Numbered from the stretch's first letter, positions 35,401 to 44,924 are shown. The stretch: 64,000 bases of DNA from Batillaria attramentaria (GCA_018292915.2 JACVVK020000196.1:117001-181000), one strand, 5' to 3'. Numbers and translations: made by a program. Notes: generated from the letters alone by a model not told the origin.

Positions 35401-36731
35401 ACGGGGCAACGATGAAAAAGCCAGCACACATATTTGGCCCCAGGCAGGATACAAACTCACGACCTGAGCATTAGAAGTCCAACGCTCTACCATTCGGCCA
35501 TCCCGGCTCCCCATCATCGAAACTGAAACCGTTTTCCTTTACTCCTTGATTTTCGATCAGACCTTCAAATCCAAGTTTTTTTGTGTGTGTAAAATGTGGT
35601 CGAAAATTTCACGTCATTACGTTAAGTTATCAGAATCATACATATGCCCACACTGCTTTGGTGCTAGCGGGCTCTGTAGCAAAGAGAATACATGTATCTA
35701 AATTAGAGATGCCACAAAACACCCAACGTTTCTTGAACAAACGACCTCTTTGCAATGTACAACAAGCAAAATGAGTGGTTTTCAGATACATGCATGTGCA
35801 GATCAGGGCGTCATGTCCATGGGAACTGACCGTAAAAACTAATGTCCTCGCTCAGAGTTTCCAGCAGTAAGTCTAACCTGAGGCTGAACCGGTGTTCCTG
35901 GGTTTATGTACTCACGGAGGAGGGGGAGTTAATACTCTAAGCTTGGGTAAACGCCCGTGGCTCACGTTTCCTGGTGGCACAGGGGTCGTTTTCCCTGTTA
36001 CTCGCTGACAAGAAGAGCGGGAAAATGGCATGTTAAACTGCTAACATGGAGGAAAAAATGAATGCGCACTGGGGCACAGAAATAACCGGACATATGCCTG
36101 TCTTGGTAAGAAAGTAATCGGACCTTCAAAAAATTTTGGTCATTGACCAATGTCCGACAGGGATATGAAACTCTGACATGTTCGTAGAGCGTCCCAATTT
36201 TGGGAGGTGGGACATCACAAGGCTTGATCTGTGGAGGTGAATTTCGCCAAAAAAGGCCAATTACATACAGCATCAGTGAGACACAAAAGAGCCGAAAGGA
36301 TCTTACCTTCTCCTTCTCGTACACGAACGCCCACGCCATCTCTTGTTTCAGAGACTTGACCTTCTCCCTGAGGTCAGAGATGGCGCCAAGATTCTTGAAC
36401 TTGTCTTCCCACTTGCAGACTTCCACCTTAAGCTTCGGCATCATCTGCAGAAAAGAACATTTTTTCCCTCTTGTTTTGTTTTTGAGTGTAGACCAATTAC
36501 TCCGGAACTAGTAGTTGTTATTCTAAAAATACTGATCAGAACACTTTCTGAATATTTCACTTGTAAATGCTGACTACCCTTCAATTTCCAGGCACTGAGA
36601 CCAATACGACCAGATATTCCAGGTTGGACTTTCCTGGGTGTTTATTGCAGTGGACTAGCGGGCAGGAATTAAGACACTAGAGACAGCAGAACTGGTTGGA
36701 ACAGGACAGCTGGTTTGGCAGTTAGGGGAGG

Positions 36732-36782
<51 letters not shown>

Positions 36783-39700
36783 CACGTTGCAAACAATACT
36801 GGACCACAGTACCTTTTCCTTTACTGTAATGATGTCAATGGTGCAAGTTTTGCGCTCGTTGGCAAGTTCGTAGTCCCTCTGCATCTGCTCTAGCTGTGTT
36901 GCCTTGAGAAAGAACTGAACAGAAAAACAAAAACAAAGTAACATTAACAGGGAGAAATGTTTTCATCAAATCTGCTGCATGAACTGTATTCAACTATGAG
37001 CAGGTTTTTTTTGGTTTTATATATATCTATATTGTACTCACATATAAAAGTATCATCAAATGACCATAGTAATCAACATGATCTCATTTTAACATTACAC
37101 TTAACCCTTTCAGCCCTTGTTGGTTCCAGGCCTGAATGCTGTCCCTGTCCTGGGCACTTGTTTGCCTAGCCAGTCAGTCAGTTAAAAAAACCAAAATCGC
37201 TCAAACCCATGTGTAAACCTGATCCATACAAAGGAAAGGAAGTGCACAGCAGAGTAGTGCCCCTTGTTTCATGAATATTCAGTAGTCTGGCCAATGAGGA
37301 GCGAGTAGAAATTTTCACTAGCTCGCAGGTACATGTACCTGCGTAGGCATACACGGCGGGTTCCTCGCGCAGGTACATGTACCTGCGTAGGGCTGAATGA
37401 GTTAAACAGACATTTTCCCTGTAAACAATACGGTGTATTCTGAACAAAGCAGAAGATAAAAGAAGCCATCAAACTCAATGGTGCGCAATTAACTGAAGCT
37501 CACACCTCGATACAGTTCTGCTTACTTTATATTTGTCACATGCATTCTTCGAGTGAAGGAAGTTGCGAGATGTGTCCTGGTTCAAAATGGCCACTGGGTT
37601 GTCGACCTGGATGTTAAACTGATCAAGAATTTTGTGCAGCTCTTCTCTCTTGTCTGAAACCAACTTGCCTGCAACACAGAAAACACACACCGTATTACAG
37701 TTGCAGAGACCAAGCAGAACAACAAAAGAGAACAAGAAGAAAACTGAGATCAGAGGTGCACACCAAAACCTCTCTCCATGTTATTTCACACACACTTGTA
37801 TATTCCTTGGAAGTTGGAGAGTGCCTGTGCATGTTCAGAGGAACACTGTACATTTTAAAAACAAAAAGAGGAAACAGCGATGATGTCAAGTGTGAATAAT
37901 ACAGGGCTGCCACTTTCTGAGAGACAAAAAGCCTGAAAATTGACCCTCAAAATCTGAATGGAAGGAAAGCCAGACTCCAGGGAGCCAGTGCAAGGAAGGA
38001 CTTTGCCCGAGGGGGGGGGGGGGGGGGGGGGGGGGGTATGGCGGCGGCGGTCAGGTGCTGCTGCTTTCGCCCGCATGGTAATTAAAAAGAATGCTGAGCA
38101 GACGAAAAACTTTACTAACTGTGACTGGATGAAAAAGGCTTAATACAACCTGCATATTTATTTTTGACCAAACAGAGGAGCGGCCAGGCTTCGGCCCGCA
38201 AAGACAGCTTACCGCAGTGCTATCGGGAACGTCCCCGACAAATATGAGGCGCAAAATGCACCTTACCCAGGAAGGACGACGGTCCAGCAATAGACACAGA
38301 CTCGCGATTTTTTGGCCGGAAAAGCAGGAAAACGCTTTAAAAAGCAGGAAAGCTCTTCACAGCCGGTTCAAAAAGCAGGAAATCCTGCCACAGCAGGAAG
38401 AGTGGCAGCCCTGATGATATGTGTTTCTGATAAACTGTCCTGCTTGCCCCCCCCCCACCCCCCTTTTTTTACCGACACATTTATAGTTCTATCAGTATAT
38501 ATAGATCAGGCATCAAGTGGCCTAGTATGGGTTTTACTCTGAATCTGATCACTTTCTGAATGGCACGCTTGTCTCGGTATAAATGAACTCTTGCAATTTT
38601 ACAGCTGTACGTAAAACTTTTGTAGTGTTCTTTGAAACAGCATAGTACGAGACCCACAAAATGCACGCTCTCCTCTTACTGCCTGTCCCAGTCCTGCAAT
38701 GCACGTGAGTTACTGCACGTGCAAGGTGTTGCGATATATATATATATATGTACTGTCAGACAGGACAGAGTAAGAGTAGGGTGACTGTGTAACTAAAGAA
38801 CGACAGGCAGTCATTTATGTGCAGGCTGAGGAATTGCTGAGGGAAAAGAAGACTGAAACCTAGGCCGGGGTGCAGAAGCAATGCCATGCTGGGGGCAAAT
38901 TTAGCATTTTTTAACGCATTTAGCGGCTTCTTCTGGCACCCAAAAGTAAAATACATGTACTGCCTTGGTACTGACAAACAAGTCTTCAAAATGAAGCCAG
39001 ACTGTCCCATATGGCATTCCGTGTATCATGATACATGACTGTGTGTGCAACCTTTTTCCCCCTTCCTTTTCTTTGGCTGAAAGGATAGGAAATTAGGCTG
39101 AAAATTGCCATATGACTGAAAATTCCCCAAGCCTGTATGTGGCAACAGGGATGGATTTACTCAAATATGCCAATGAGACATTGTCTCCATGACCAGTCAT
39201 TTATATGAGACATTTTCATTTTCTATGCGACAATCAAGTTCACCCGCATCACTCTGTCACATGTCTGTGCCGAGAGCCTGTTCCTAAGTGCAGTGGCGTT
39301 CTGGTTCTGAACGGAAAAGGACCTCTCGATCGCAGAACTGAGAAAACTGATAACGCGCCAATATTTTTTGCAACTCTTTCGAGCGAGAGTTCCTGGCAGC
39401 GCGCGCGGCGAGCGGGATAAGTAAGCCTCATCACTAATATCAGATTAGTGTAACAGACTCTATGACTGACACGGACAGCGCATCTCTGCTTCGTGTTGTC
39501 AAGTGCGCTTGTGATGTCATGTTCATGCGACATATGACGCATTGTGCGAAATTTCTATGCGACATTTTATCAAAATATGAGACATAGTCGCAGGGCGCGC
39601 GAGAAAATCGATCCCTGTGGCAAGGACAGAGTAGCTCCATGTTTGGTTGTACACTCAAGTGCTTGCGAACGGACGCCACATGCTGGTTACAGGTGAAGAC

Positions 39701-42700
39701 ACCAAAGTGTGTTTCTCAAAACAGGACAGACAAGTTTCCAACTTAGTTTACAACTAAACCATGTGAACTGAAAAGGTCACTCAAACAAGCATGTCCTGCA
39801 GAAAAAGACGAGAGTAAAACCCATGTTAGGTCACTCAATACCTGATCTGTATTTCACACTGCCAGTTCTCAATGAAGACGCAAAAATGTTTAAAAGCAAA
39901 AATTTGATTCTCCAGAATTCTGAACCACACTTTAGTCCTAACACTGCCACACTGTGTGTGACTTTGTGTCTGGGTGTGTGTGCGTGTGTGCTTACTTGAA
40001 TGTCAAATTGTTTTTACCTCCTATTGCAATGGCGCCTGGACCTTCGAATGAGGGACATTCATTTTAATGAATTTTATTATTATTACCGGTATTATTACAC
40101 TTTTTCAGCTGATGCGATGGAACTCACCAAAAGTCGCAGTCCTATACATTAAAATATATACGTATCTCCCCAATACAACCCTGTGATACAGCATTATAAA
40201 TAAACAGGAGGCAGGAAAAACATGTCTTTAGTAACTCAAAACTGAAAGTGTGACAGACTGTGGCTACCAACCGTGTACGCTCTTCAGCATGTATCTGCTT
40301 CCACCATCCGCAGAGAACTTCCTCACGACGGTGATGCTGTCACCATACTCTGTAGGTCTGTAGGCGTCCGGTCCCCTGTTCCGCAGCCTGATCTCTACTT
40401 CACCTGTCCTGTCATAACACACACGCAAAAAATCTGAATGAAATACTCACACCACCCCAGCTACATTAGTGCAGGGCTTAATATGTGTAGGACTAGGAGC
40501 TTTGTTTTTTTTGTGGTGGCCCTAACTCTTTGCTAGCTCCAGGGGTGATTCCTCCCAGGCCATGGGCGGAATCCAAGGAGGGATTTGGAACGGGGTCTCC
40601 CGGTCCTTAGTCCAACGTGCTAACCACTATACTACACGGGGGGGGGGGGGATCACCATCATCATGCATAATAAAAATTGTCCCAGCTTACAAGTCCTCCA
40701 TGGGTTCCACCAATGACTGGGGAGAAACACCACTAGAGCTGGCAAAGAGTTGGAGCAGCAAAAAAAAAAAAAAAAAAAAAAAGTGTGCACCTGTTTTGTG
40801 TTAAAGGTGTCTAGGGGCGTGCTCCCCTGGATTTTTGCAAAAATTTAGACTAAAATTTGTGCAATTCGGTGCATTCTGGCATGATTTTAAGTGAGTGCTT
40901 CAGAGGTGGAAACAGGCATTTTGGGGGGAAGGAACATTATAGACCAAAGGTGGAAATCCACCAAGTGTTCAAAAGATTTTAAGCCCTCAGTAACTGGACA
41001 TTTCAAAACTGAACTGCTCTATGGCCAATGTTAAAAAAAAAAACATACATAACACCCTGTAGTGTGTTAGACAACACTGAATTCTAAGTGTATAACATGT
41101 AACAATGTTTTAAACAGGAGACATTTAAATCTGCTGCATTATTATTTATAGTAATAATATATGTGCCCAAATTGCATTTCACATTTTTTTTATATGTCGC
41201 ACTTATAAACCTAAAAAAAAAAAAAAAAAACACCACTGGACTGGTGTGGAATGACACAAAATTCAAGACAGCAAAGGCAAGAGTTTCCATCAATGTAGGG
41301 AGAAAAATAAAAAGTCAAAAGAGACTGCAAATTCAGCAACAAGTGCAACAACAACAACAACAAAATCAACAATAAAACTGATCTGCAGAGAACTTACTGT
41401 TTTCCATATTTAATGAAAGATTTGATCTGTGTACCCCTGTTTGTGACAGCTGCTTTCCCTCCAAGTCCCACAACAAGTGCTGTCACCACAGCACTTTTTC
41501 CACCTGTAGAACCAAAAGACATGGTTAAACTTACAGTCTGTGTATGACTGAACTCAACTGTAACCTCCACAGCGATCGTCAAATGCGCTCACCCGCTCGC
41601 TTTCGCTACCAAATTTACCGTCGGGCGAGTGAAAGCTCCGGTAGCGGTAGCCCGAATGGCAAGCAGGAATTCTGAGATGAATCAGAACCTAGCAGCCACT
41701 CCGGCTTCCAGAATTTTTTTCGGGCTACCAGTTTTGTTCAGGGCGGTAGCCCGAATGGCTGCCATGGTCCTGACACATTTGACGATCGCTGCCTTCACAC
41801 ACACACACACACACACGTGTACACACACACACACACACACAAAAGGGCACCAAGTTACTTACTTCCATTGTTTCCCACAATAAAATTGACATGGGGATAC
41901 AACGGTACATCCAGACGACTGTGGCACATGAAGTTCCTCAAATGTATGTGCTCCACAATCCCCACCTCTGCTTCCCTGGGCTGAAAATAGATCTGATGAT
42001 CTGAATGAAGTTACAACGTCCATGTAGCAAGTACAGTAGACCCTCACTTGAACGACCATCCATGGGACTGCGCAAAAACGATCGTGAACGACAGTTGGTC
42101 ACCCAAGTCACAGACACTCACGGTGGTGTCGGGACCCCTCCCCAGGAGCACATATCAACCGTAGAGATTATGGCATAATTAGTCATAAATGTGACTCAGT
42201 AGCAGACCTTGGTGTTTCTGGGGTGTCTTTTAGTAATCAAGATTGGTGCGGCTTTACATAAATTTGCGCGACGGATAACGTGTCCAAACGACATACACTG
42301 ATATCCCGGTGTTGTCGATTTGCTTTGTGTCAAACCACTGAGTTTAGTCCGGCTGAATTTCCAACGGCAGTTTCCGTTTTCTTTATTGTCAAACACAAAA
42401 ACAAGCAGGATGAGTAACCACACCATACCTATCAAATATCCGCCTTAATTCACTCACACACATTGGCACACAAAGAAACACGTTCACACGCACTGACAAT
42501 AGTGACATGCACCTGATAGGATGTCTTGTGAAAACAATGGTCAGTGATTTGACAGGTGTAACTTTAGGACGCCGGAACTGGCTTATGAGGTGATCACCAC
42601 CCACATTACTGCAGTTGTATTTAGGGGGCGATGTGCTAACTGCCCTTTGTCCGTGGTCACGCGTGCACAGCAGGGGTGAGCCACGCAGTGGCTCGCGGGG

Positions 42701-43333
42701 TAGTGTCGGCCCAAGTGCCGTGGGCGGTCGGTGGTAAATTGGCATCTCATGAAGCGTGAAGTGCCAACTAAACCAGCTGTGGTTGCCCACAACAGAGACG
42801 CGGGGTCGTTTTGTAAGCAGAATAGCGGTCGAAAGTCGCGTACTGCAGGCGGTCAGTCATTGGAGATGCAATAAAGAAGAAAAAACATCGGTGCAGGGCA
42901 AAAGCGGTCATGAACAACAAATGGCCGCTCTATCAAGAGTTTGTCCAAGTGAGGCTTTACTGTATACAATCACACCACCTTTGGGCAGAATAGGGTGAAG
43001 GAGATTGAGGGACTCAGAACTGTGCCTTCTGAGACTGAGATGTGCCTCACAATAATTGTGACTCACATGTATACCCGCATATATATCTGAAACTGCACCA
43101 TAAGAACAAAGCGTACCAGCTGGTGTAAATTATTTGTCACTAGCCAATCTCCTTTGTAACTCTGTCAATTCTGAGATGGGCTTTATCTGTGGGTGTGATC
43201 GTTACACGTGATTAATGTAACAGGTTCTCACCTCCATCCTCTCTGCATATTGTTGTTCCCCATTATCTTGGGGGCGCTGCCTTTTGGGCGTGCTGCCACC
43301 TCCCTGAGACGACGACCCTCTGGCACGCTTCAT
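15979..43333 (-). CDS. SMC6: SMC6, structural maintenance of chromosomes protein 6
   Basis: ATPase of the SMC5/6 complex (chromosome segregation, recombinational repair). Exons in transcript order: 43232-43333, 41863-41980, 41398-41503, 40272-40408, 37526-37668, 36813-36914, 36307-36444, 35011-35091, 34335-34481, 33627-33715, 32847-33011, 31748-31926, 30981-31156, 30703-30729, 29889-29972, 28485-28571, 27679-27825, 26413-26535, 25929-25985, 25374-25544, 24401-24538, 23268-23383, 22635-22734, then 21150-21308 or 20906-21064, then 18510-18659, 17767-17864, 15979-16105 (TAG 15979-15981). With one of the duplicated exons the sum is 3267 nt, 1088 residues, close to about 1090 in vertebrates. Every junction keeps phase and uses GT-AG. 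Landmarks: [12 protein letters not shown] at 44-55, Walker A GNNGSGKS 70-77, coiled coil, hinge about 460-640 ([22 protein letters not shown]), second coiled coil, signature LSGGERS 980-986, Walker B CLDEFDV with D1008/E1009, and STLPFRPV near the end. No disabling lesion is seen. Confidence 0.97.
16153..17401. mobile_element. pogo/Tigger-like non-autonomous element, 1.25 kb
   Basis: TA target duplication around CAGTGGACGCCGGATATAAG ... CCGGCGTATACTG. The ends carry multiple CGGATATAAGAAA subrepeats. An internal tandem duplication of about 45 bp lies near 16345-16435. No transposase frame. It fills most of the last SMC6 intron. Confidence 0.8.
18719..18981. mobile_element. Short inverted-repeat element
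   Basis: TAGCTGCCAACCCC ... GGGTTGGCAGCTA termini, AT-rich end, and a CAAGATGGCGGAAG motif inside. SMC6 intron. Confidence 0.5.
19850..20234 (-). mobile_element. SINE family A, near full length
   Basis: Head (A box GGTCTAGTGGTTAAGAG, B box GGTTCGAGTACC) at 20150-20230, body and tail complete, ending in a TAG/TAC repeat at 19815-19852. It lies in the SMC6 intron between exon 24b and exon 18510-18659. Confidence 0.8.
20906..21064 (-). CDS. SMC6: SMC6 alternative exon 24b (duplicated exon pair)
   Basis: 159 nt, phase 0 at both ends. Acceptor with a strong polypyrimidine tract (TTTCCCCCCACCTAG) before 21064; donor TGG|GTACGT. It encodes [16 protein letters not shown] through [15 protein letters not shown]. 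By recollection it resembles vertebrate SMC6 (with HR near the start, LR, YF) somewhat more than the partner exon does. The intron separating it from 24a is only 85 nt (21065-21149). Confidence 0.9.
21150..21308 (-). CDS. SMC6: SMC6 alternative exon 24a (duplicated exon pair)
   Basis: 159 nt, 53 codons, phase 0 at both ends. Acceptor TTGTTCAG before 21308; donor TGG|GTGAGT. It encodes a segment starting [16 protein letters not shown] and ending [15 protein letters not shown]. By eye it shares 23 of 53 residues with the next exon (20906-21064). It would occupy residues 912-964, from the end of the coiled-coil neck into the C-terminal head lobe just before the signature motif. Upstream and downstream exons are both phase 0 here, so either copy, both, or neither keeps frame. 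Confidence 0.9.
21420..21518. repeat. GA/GT/GA compound microsatellite in SMC6 intron
   Basis: GAGA-rich, then GT (21455-21499), then GA (21500-21515), about 110-210 bp upstream (transcript sense) of alternative exon 24a. Confidence 0.9.
21655..21805 (-). mobile_element. SINE family C, diverged
   Basis: Head GGGAGCTGGGACAGTCAAGC and body GGGGCCAAATATTTGTGCTGG match family C with more changes. SMC6 intron, just upstream (in transcript terms) of the duplicated exon pair. Confidence 0.6.
21827..22010. mobile_element. TA-flanked 180-bp MITE
   Basis: TA-CAGTCAAACCTGTGTAAGG...CGGTCACC ... GGTGACCGCCTTGG..AGGTTCGACTG-TA; inverted termini of about 27 bp. SMC6 intron. Confidence 0.75.
22155..22335 (-). 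mobile_element. SINE family C
   Basis: Same head, body (TGTGTGCTGGCC) and AACGTTAAACTCGC end as the copy at 35340. SMC6 intron. Confidence 0.75.
22921..23205. mobile_element. TTAA-flanked MITE, family 3
   Basis: TTAA-CCTTTGCCGTAC ... GTACGGCGAAGG-TTAA with 277 bp inside. An internal GTGGGTGCAA...TACCCAC inverted repeat is present. SMC6 intron. Confidence 0.7.
23405..23496. mobile_element. TTAA-flanked MITE, family 1
   Basis: Same element (CCCTGGTAGTACTGA...CAGCAAGACGAGGG, shared core GGAATATTTCAGGCTACC). The left TTAA has become TTGA. SMC6 intron. Confidence 0.75.
23778..24272 (+). mobile_element. SINE family B, full-length-looking
   Basis: tRNA-like head with A box GTAGTGTAGTGGTTAGCAC and B box GGTTCGAGTCC, then a body of about 400 bp ending GGAGGAATACCACTGGAGCC and an A-rich tail. 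SMC6 intron. It is not called a tRNA gene: no acceptor-stem closure was seen and the body follows directly. Confidence 0.8.
24603..24694. mobile_element. TTAA-flanked MITE, family 1, inverted
   Basis: Reverse orientation relative to the copy at 14466, intact TTAA on both sides, 84 bp between. SMC6 intron. Confidence 0.8.
26725..27392. mobile_element. GGGGCTAAT-ended element, copy 2, interrupted by a SINE
   Basis: Left end AAGGGGCTGATGCTACC, right end GGCTTAGCCCGTTT. A SINE A copy at 26748-27095 splits it. SMC6 intron. Confidence 0.6.
26748..27095 (-). mobile_element. SINE family A, inserted into another element
   Basis: Body and tail like the other copies, head truncated. Flanked by CATTTTTAAT and CATTTTTATG, an imperfect target duplication inside the element at 26725-27392. 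Confidence 0.75.
27997..28300 (+). mobile_element. SINE family A, 5'-truncated
   Basis: Plus-oriented body from GCACCGTTCATTCGGGCCGA to a tail ending in (ATT)n near 28285-28300, in the SMC6 intron before exon 27679-27825. Confidence 0.75.
28707..29737. repeat. About 1-kb GT-rich array in an SMC6 intron
   Basis: Almost pure GT with recurrent TGTTGTGTTGTGAGTG and GTGGTGTG interruptions that form a higher-order pattern. The many apparent Cys-Val or Thr-His frames in it are repeat artefacts. It ends at a G-run near 29751-29765. Confidence 0.95.
30703..30729 (-). CDS. SMC6: SMC6 27-nt microexon
   Basis: Nine codons (DQRHDVSKF), phase 0, between TTTTACAG and GTGAGT. It fits the conserved hinge-proximal segment of SMC6 that reads D-x-RH in vertebrates, and the total protein length comes out right only with it included. 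It is too short to appear as an open reading frame on its own. Confidence 0.8.
31151..31584 (-). repeat. 62-bp tandem repeat (7 copies) carrying an SMC6 splice acceptor
   Basis: Units start at 31151, 31213, 31275, 31337, 31399, 31461 and 31523 and are nearly identical (one C-to-A change in unit 3, one A-to-C in another). On the transcript strand each reads ...GATACTGTTTCAG|GTGCCTGTTT, the acceptor and first bases of exon 30981-31156. The exon itself uses the unit nearest to it. Confidence 0.95.
31985..32255 (-). mobile_element. Related LINE 3' fragment in an SMC6 intron
   Basis: Reverse-strand translation shows the same class of C-terminal motif as the other LINE ends (a Trp/Arg-rich RRKWRW...ALCSTRS-like tail and GWTHL), but diverged and broken. 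It lies in the SMC6 intron between exons 32847-33011 and 31748-31926. Confidence 0.55.
32261..32560 (-). mobile_element. SINE family D (tRNA-like head)
   Basis: The minus strand reads GGGGTGACCGGTGGTCTAAT...AGGTAGC then a B-box-like GGGTTTCGAGCCC and a body with CTCCCTGGTTTTCTGGC. A single copy was seen here, so the family assignment rests on the tRNA-like boxes only. Confidence 0.55.
34556..34786 (-). mobile_element. SINE family A, truncated
   Basis: Tail and body only; the sequence diverges after the CTTTGGAAATGTTCAGCCC block. SMC6 intron. Confidence 0.7.
35340..35515 (-). mobile_element. SINE family C
   Basis: On the minus strand it begins GCCGGGATGGCCGAATGG TAGAGCGTTGGAC (tRNA-like head) and runs through GGCCAAATATGTGTGCTGG to GGACGTTAAACCCCCAAACA. 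SMC6 intron. Confidence 0.75.
36733..36784. repeat. (GT)n microsatellite abutting an SMC6 exon
   Basis: A GT array ending about 28 bp from the 3' edge (donor) of SMC6 exon 36813-36914. Confidence 0.9.
37101..37405. mobile_element. TTAA-flanked MITE, family 2
   Basis: TTAA-CCCTTTCAGCCCT ... AGGGCTGAATGAG-TTAA, 297 bp inside. It contains two copies of a perfect 20-bp palindrome. SMC6 intron. Confidence 0.7.
37902..38413. mobile_element. CAGGG-ended (hAT-like) element with G26 run
   Basis: CAGGGCTGCCACT ... AGTGGCAGCCCTG termini. It contains an unbroken run of 26 G at 38011-38036. SMC6 intron. Confidence 0.6.
39146..39617. mobile_element. CAGGGAT-ended (hAT-like) element
   Basis: CAGGGATGGATTT ... 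AAATCGATCCCTG with TGGCAA on both sides. SMC6 intron. Confidence 0.55.
40505..40785. mobile_element. SINE family B, rearranged copy
   Basis: The head (40560-40640) lies on the minus strand while the tail (40650-40785, with poly-A) reads on the plus strand. The two halves are thus inverted relative to each other around a G-run at 40629-40639. Confidence 0.65.
41571..41790. mobile_element. Inverted-repeat element, 220 bp
   Basis: Perfect 15-bp ends AGCGATCGTCAAATG / CATTTGACGATCGCT, with two internal GGTAGCCCGAATGGC repeats. SMC6 intron between the exons joined across Walker A. Confidence 0.65.
42032..42964. mobile_element. pogo/Tigger-like non-autonomous element, 0.93 kb
   Basis: TA-CAGTAGACCCTCACTTGAAC ... 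CAAGTGAGGCTTTACTG-TA. First coding intron of SMC6. No transposase frame recognised. Confidence 0.75.
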
Positions 43334-43610
43334 CCTAGACAAAACAAACGTCGACAGTTCTCTTCAATGACTACTACAATGAATGTCTGTTCTGGTTCAC
43401 ACATACGCAATTCAAACCAGTTTCCTTGAAGTTGCGAAAGCAATTATTTCGCGCGGCCACATTTCCATCCGCCGATACGCCTGGAAGTTCTTCAACAAAA
43501 TCTGTTTAGATTCCTACGTCTCAGTAATGCATTCGATAGAAAATCCTATACACTGCACATCTGGAAACTCAAATAAGATACAGACCATTGAACAAGAAAT
43601 GGAATCTTAC

Positions 43611-43740
43611 CTGGCATCGGACTGCTGACGCTTTTCAGCAAATTCGGCGGGGATCTGCCAGGAACGGTCACTGCTCGGTGCCTTCCGGCGAGAATGGCGC
43701 ATGCGTACTGCGTAGCGAAAGGAGAAAATGGCGTCATGAC
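43611..43740 (-). other. SMC6 5' non-coding exon (5' boundary approximate) with uORF
   Basis: A consensus donor CCAG|GTAAG ends the exon at 43611. It pairs with the TCTAG acceptor before 43334, which gives exon 2 starting G-ATG. An ATG at 43737 opens a frame that, after splicing, runs to a TGA at 43332-43330 overlapping the SMC6 ATG (43333-43331). An internal ATG at 43617 is in the same frame. The true transcription start is unknown, so the longer uORF may or may not be transcribed. Confidence 0.6.
43697..43733. promoter_or_regulatory. SMC6 promoter motifs: NRF1-like and YY1-like
   Basis: GCGCATGCGT at 43697-43706 matches the palindromic NRF1 core. AAAATGGCG at 43725-43733 is a YY1-type site. 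Both are typical of TATA-less housekeeping promoters near the transcription start. They lie at the 5' edge of the SMC6 non-coding exon. Confidence 0.5.
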
Positions 43741-44924
43741 AGCAGAGGTAAAAAGTCATTTTTTCTCTTTCTCGTCGTGCATGACATGGGAAAGATCACA
43801 TACTTTTGAATACCAATCTGCTATGTTTTGGGAAGTATGTCTTGATATCTGACCCCGTGTGGATTACCGTTCTTTAGGCGCAGCACCAGCAGGTGCCCCA
43901 ACTTGATCCAATACTGAGTCTGAGAGATGGCAGGAGCGATGAATCAGTCGCTTTGCTAACTCAAGTGACAGTGCTGCGACGCCCCAGAGTTGTAACTGTG
44001 GCAGCATAGGCAGCACTTTTGTTTATTCTTTGATTGTAATGTTTATGTTAAAGGGTACAGTACGGACCGTGAAATTGCATGCTAACCGATGGTTTCTTGT
44101 AGTTGTTACCGATTTCTTTGAACGATCAGTTCTGACAGCTTTGGCACCGACAGTGATACAGATTGGGATAACACTTACTAGTCTCACTCACACGTGCAAG
44201 TGTTGGATTTACTCGTTATAGCTCAAATCCCACCCACCCCTAATGCTGTCTCTGCTGTGAATGAATAATGTTATAGGTTTCCAAAATCCTGACATTCCCA
44301 GTCCCACTGCCAGTGCCACATATTTTTCATAATTTATACTATAGCTTTGGCACTGTCACCAACTTAGCCAGAAAGTATGGGCATACTTCGGAATACAGTA
44401 TCAGTCTTGCCCATTTTTTTTTTTAAAATACTCAAAGGAACAACACTGAAAGAAAATGCAAAGATGGTAACTTTACACGTGATGCATTGCATTTGCATCG
44501 TCTTTCCAGTTGTTTGGTGTTTGACAGCTGTGCTGTATGTTAGGTCCATGCATGAACATTATGCAGCTTTTCCAGTTCTCAACTGTTTCTTTACAACAAA
44601 TTGCTTTTGTCGTTGAGAATTGCTCATAATGAAATTATCCGTACTTTCACCAGTGTATGCACTCCATTCCGTCAGTTTGTATAGTCACTGAAAGCACTCT
44701 GTATACGGGCCACCAGAATTAAAAATCGTGTTACAAGTGTGCATGCGTTGAGACCCCAAGTCTTGCCAAATCTCTGAACGTTTCCTAGAAACAAAGAGGG
44801 CAGTAGTCCCGAAATTACGTTCCAGTAAGGGCAAAAATTTGGAAATTCCGAAGGCCTGCATATCTGGTTGGAATGGTCCTGCTGCACTTTTTAAGCTTTA
44901 GTTGTTCATTAAAGCAGTATACTT

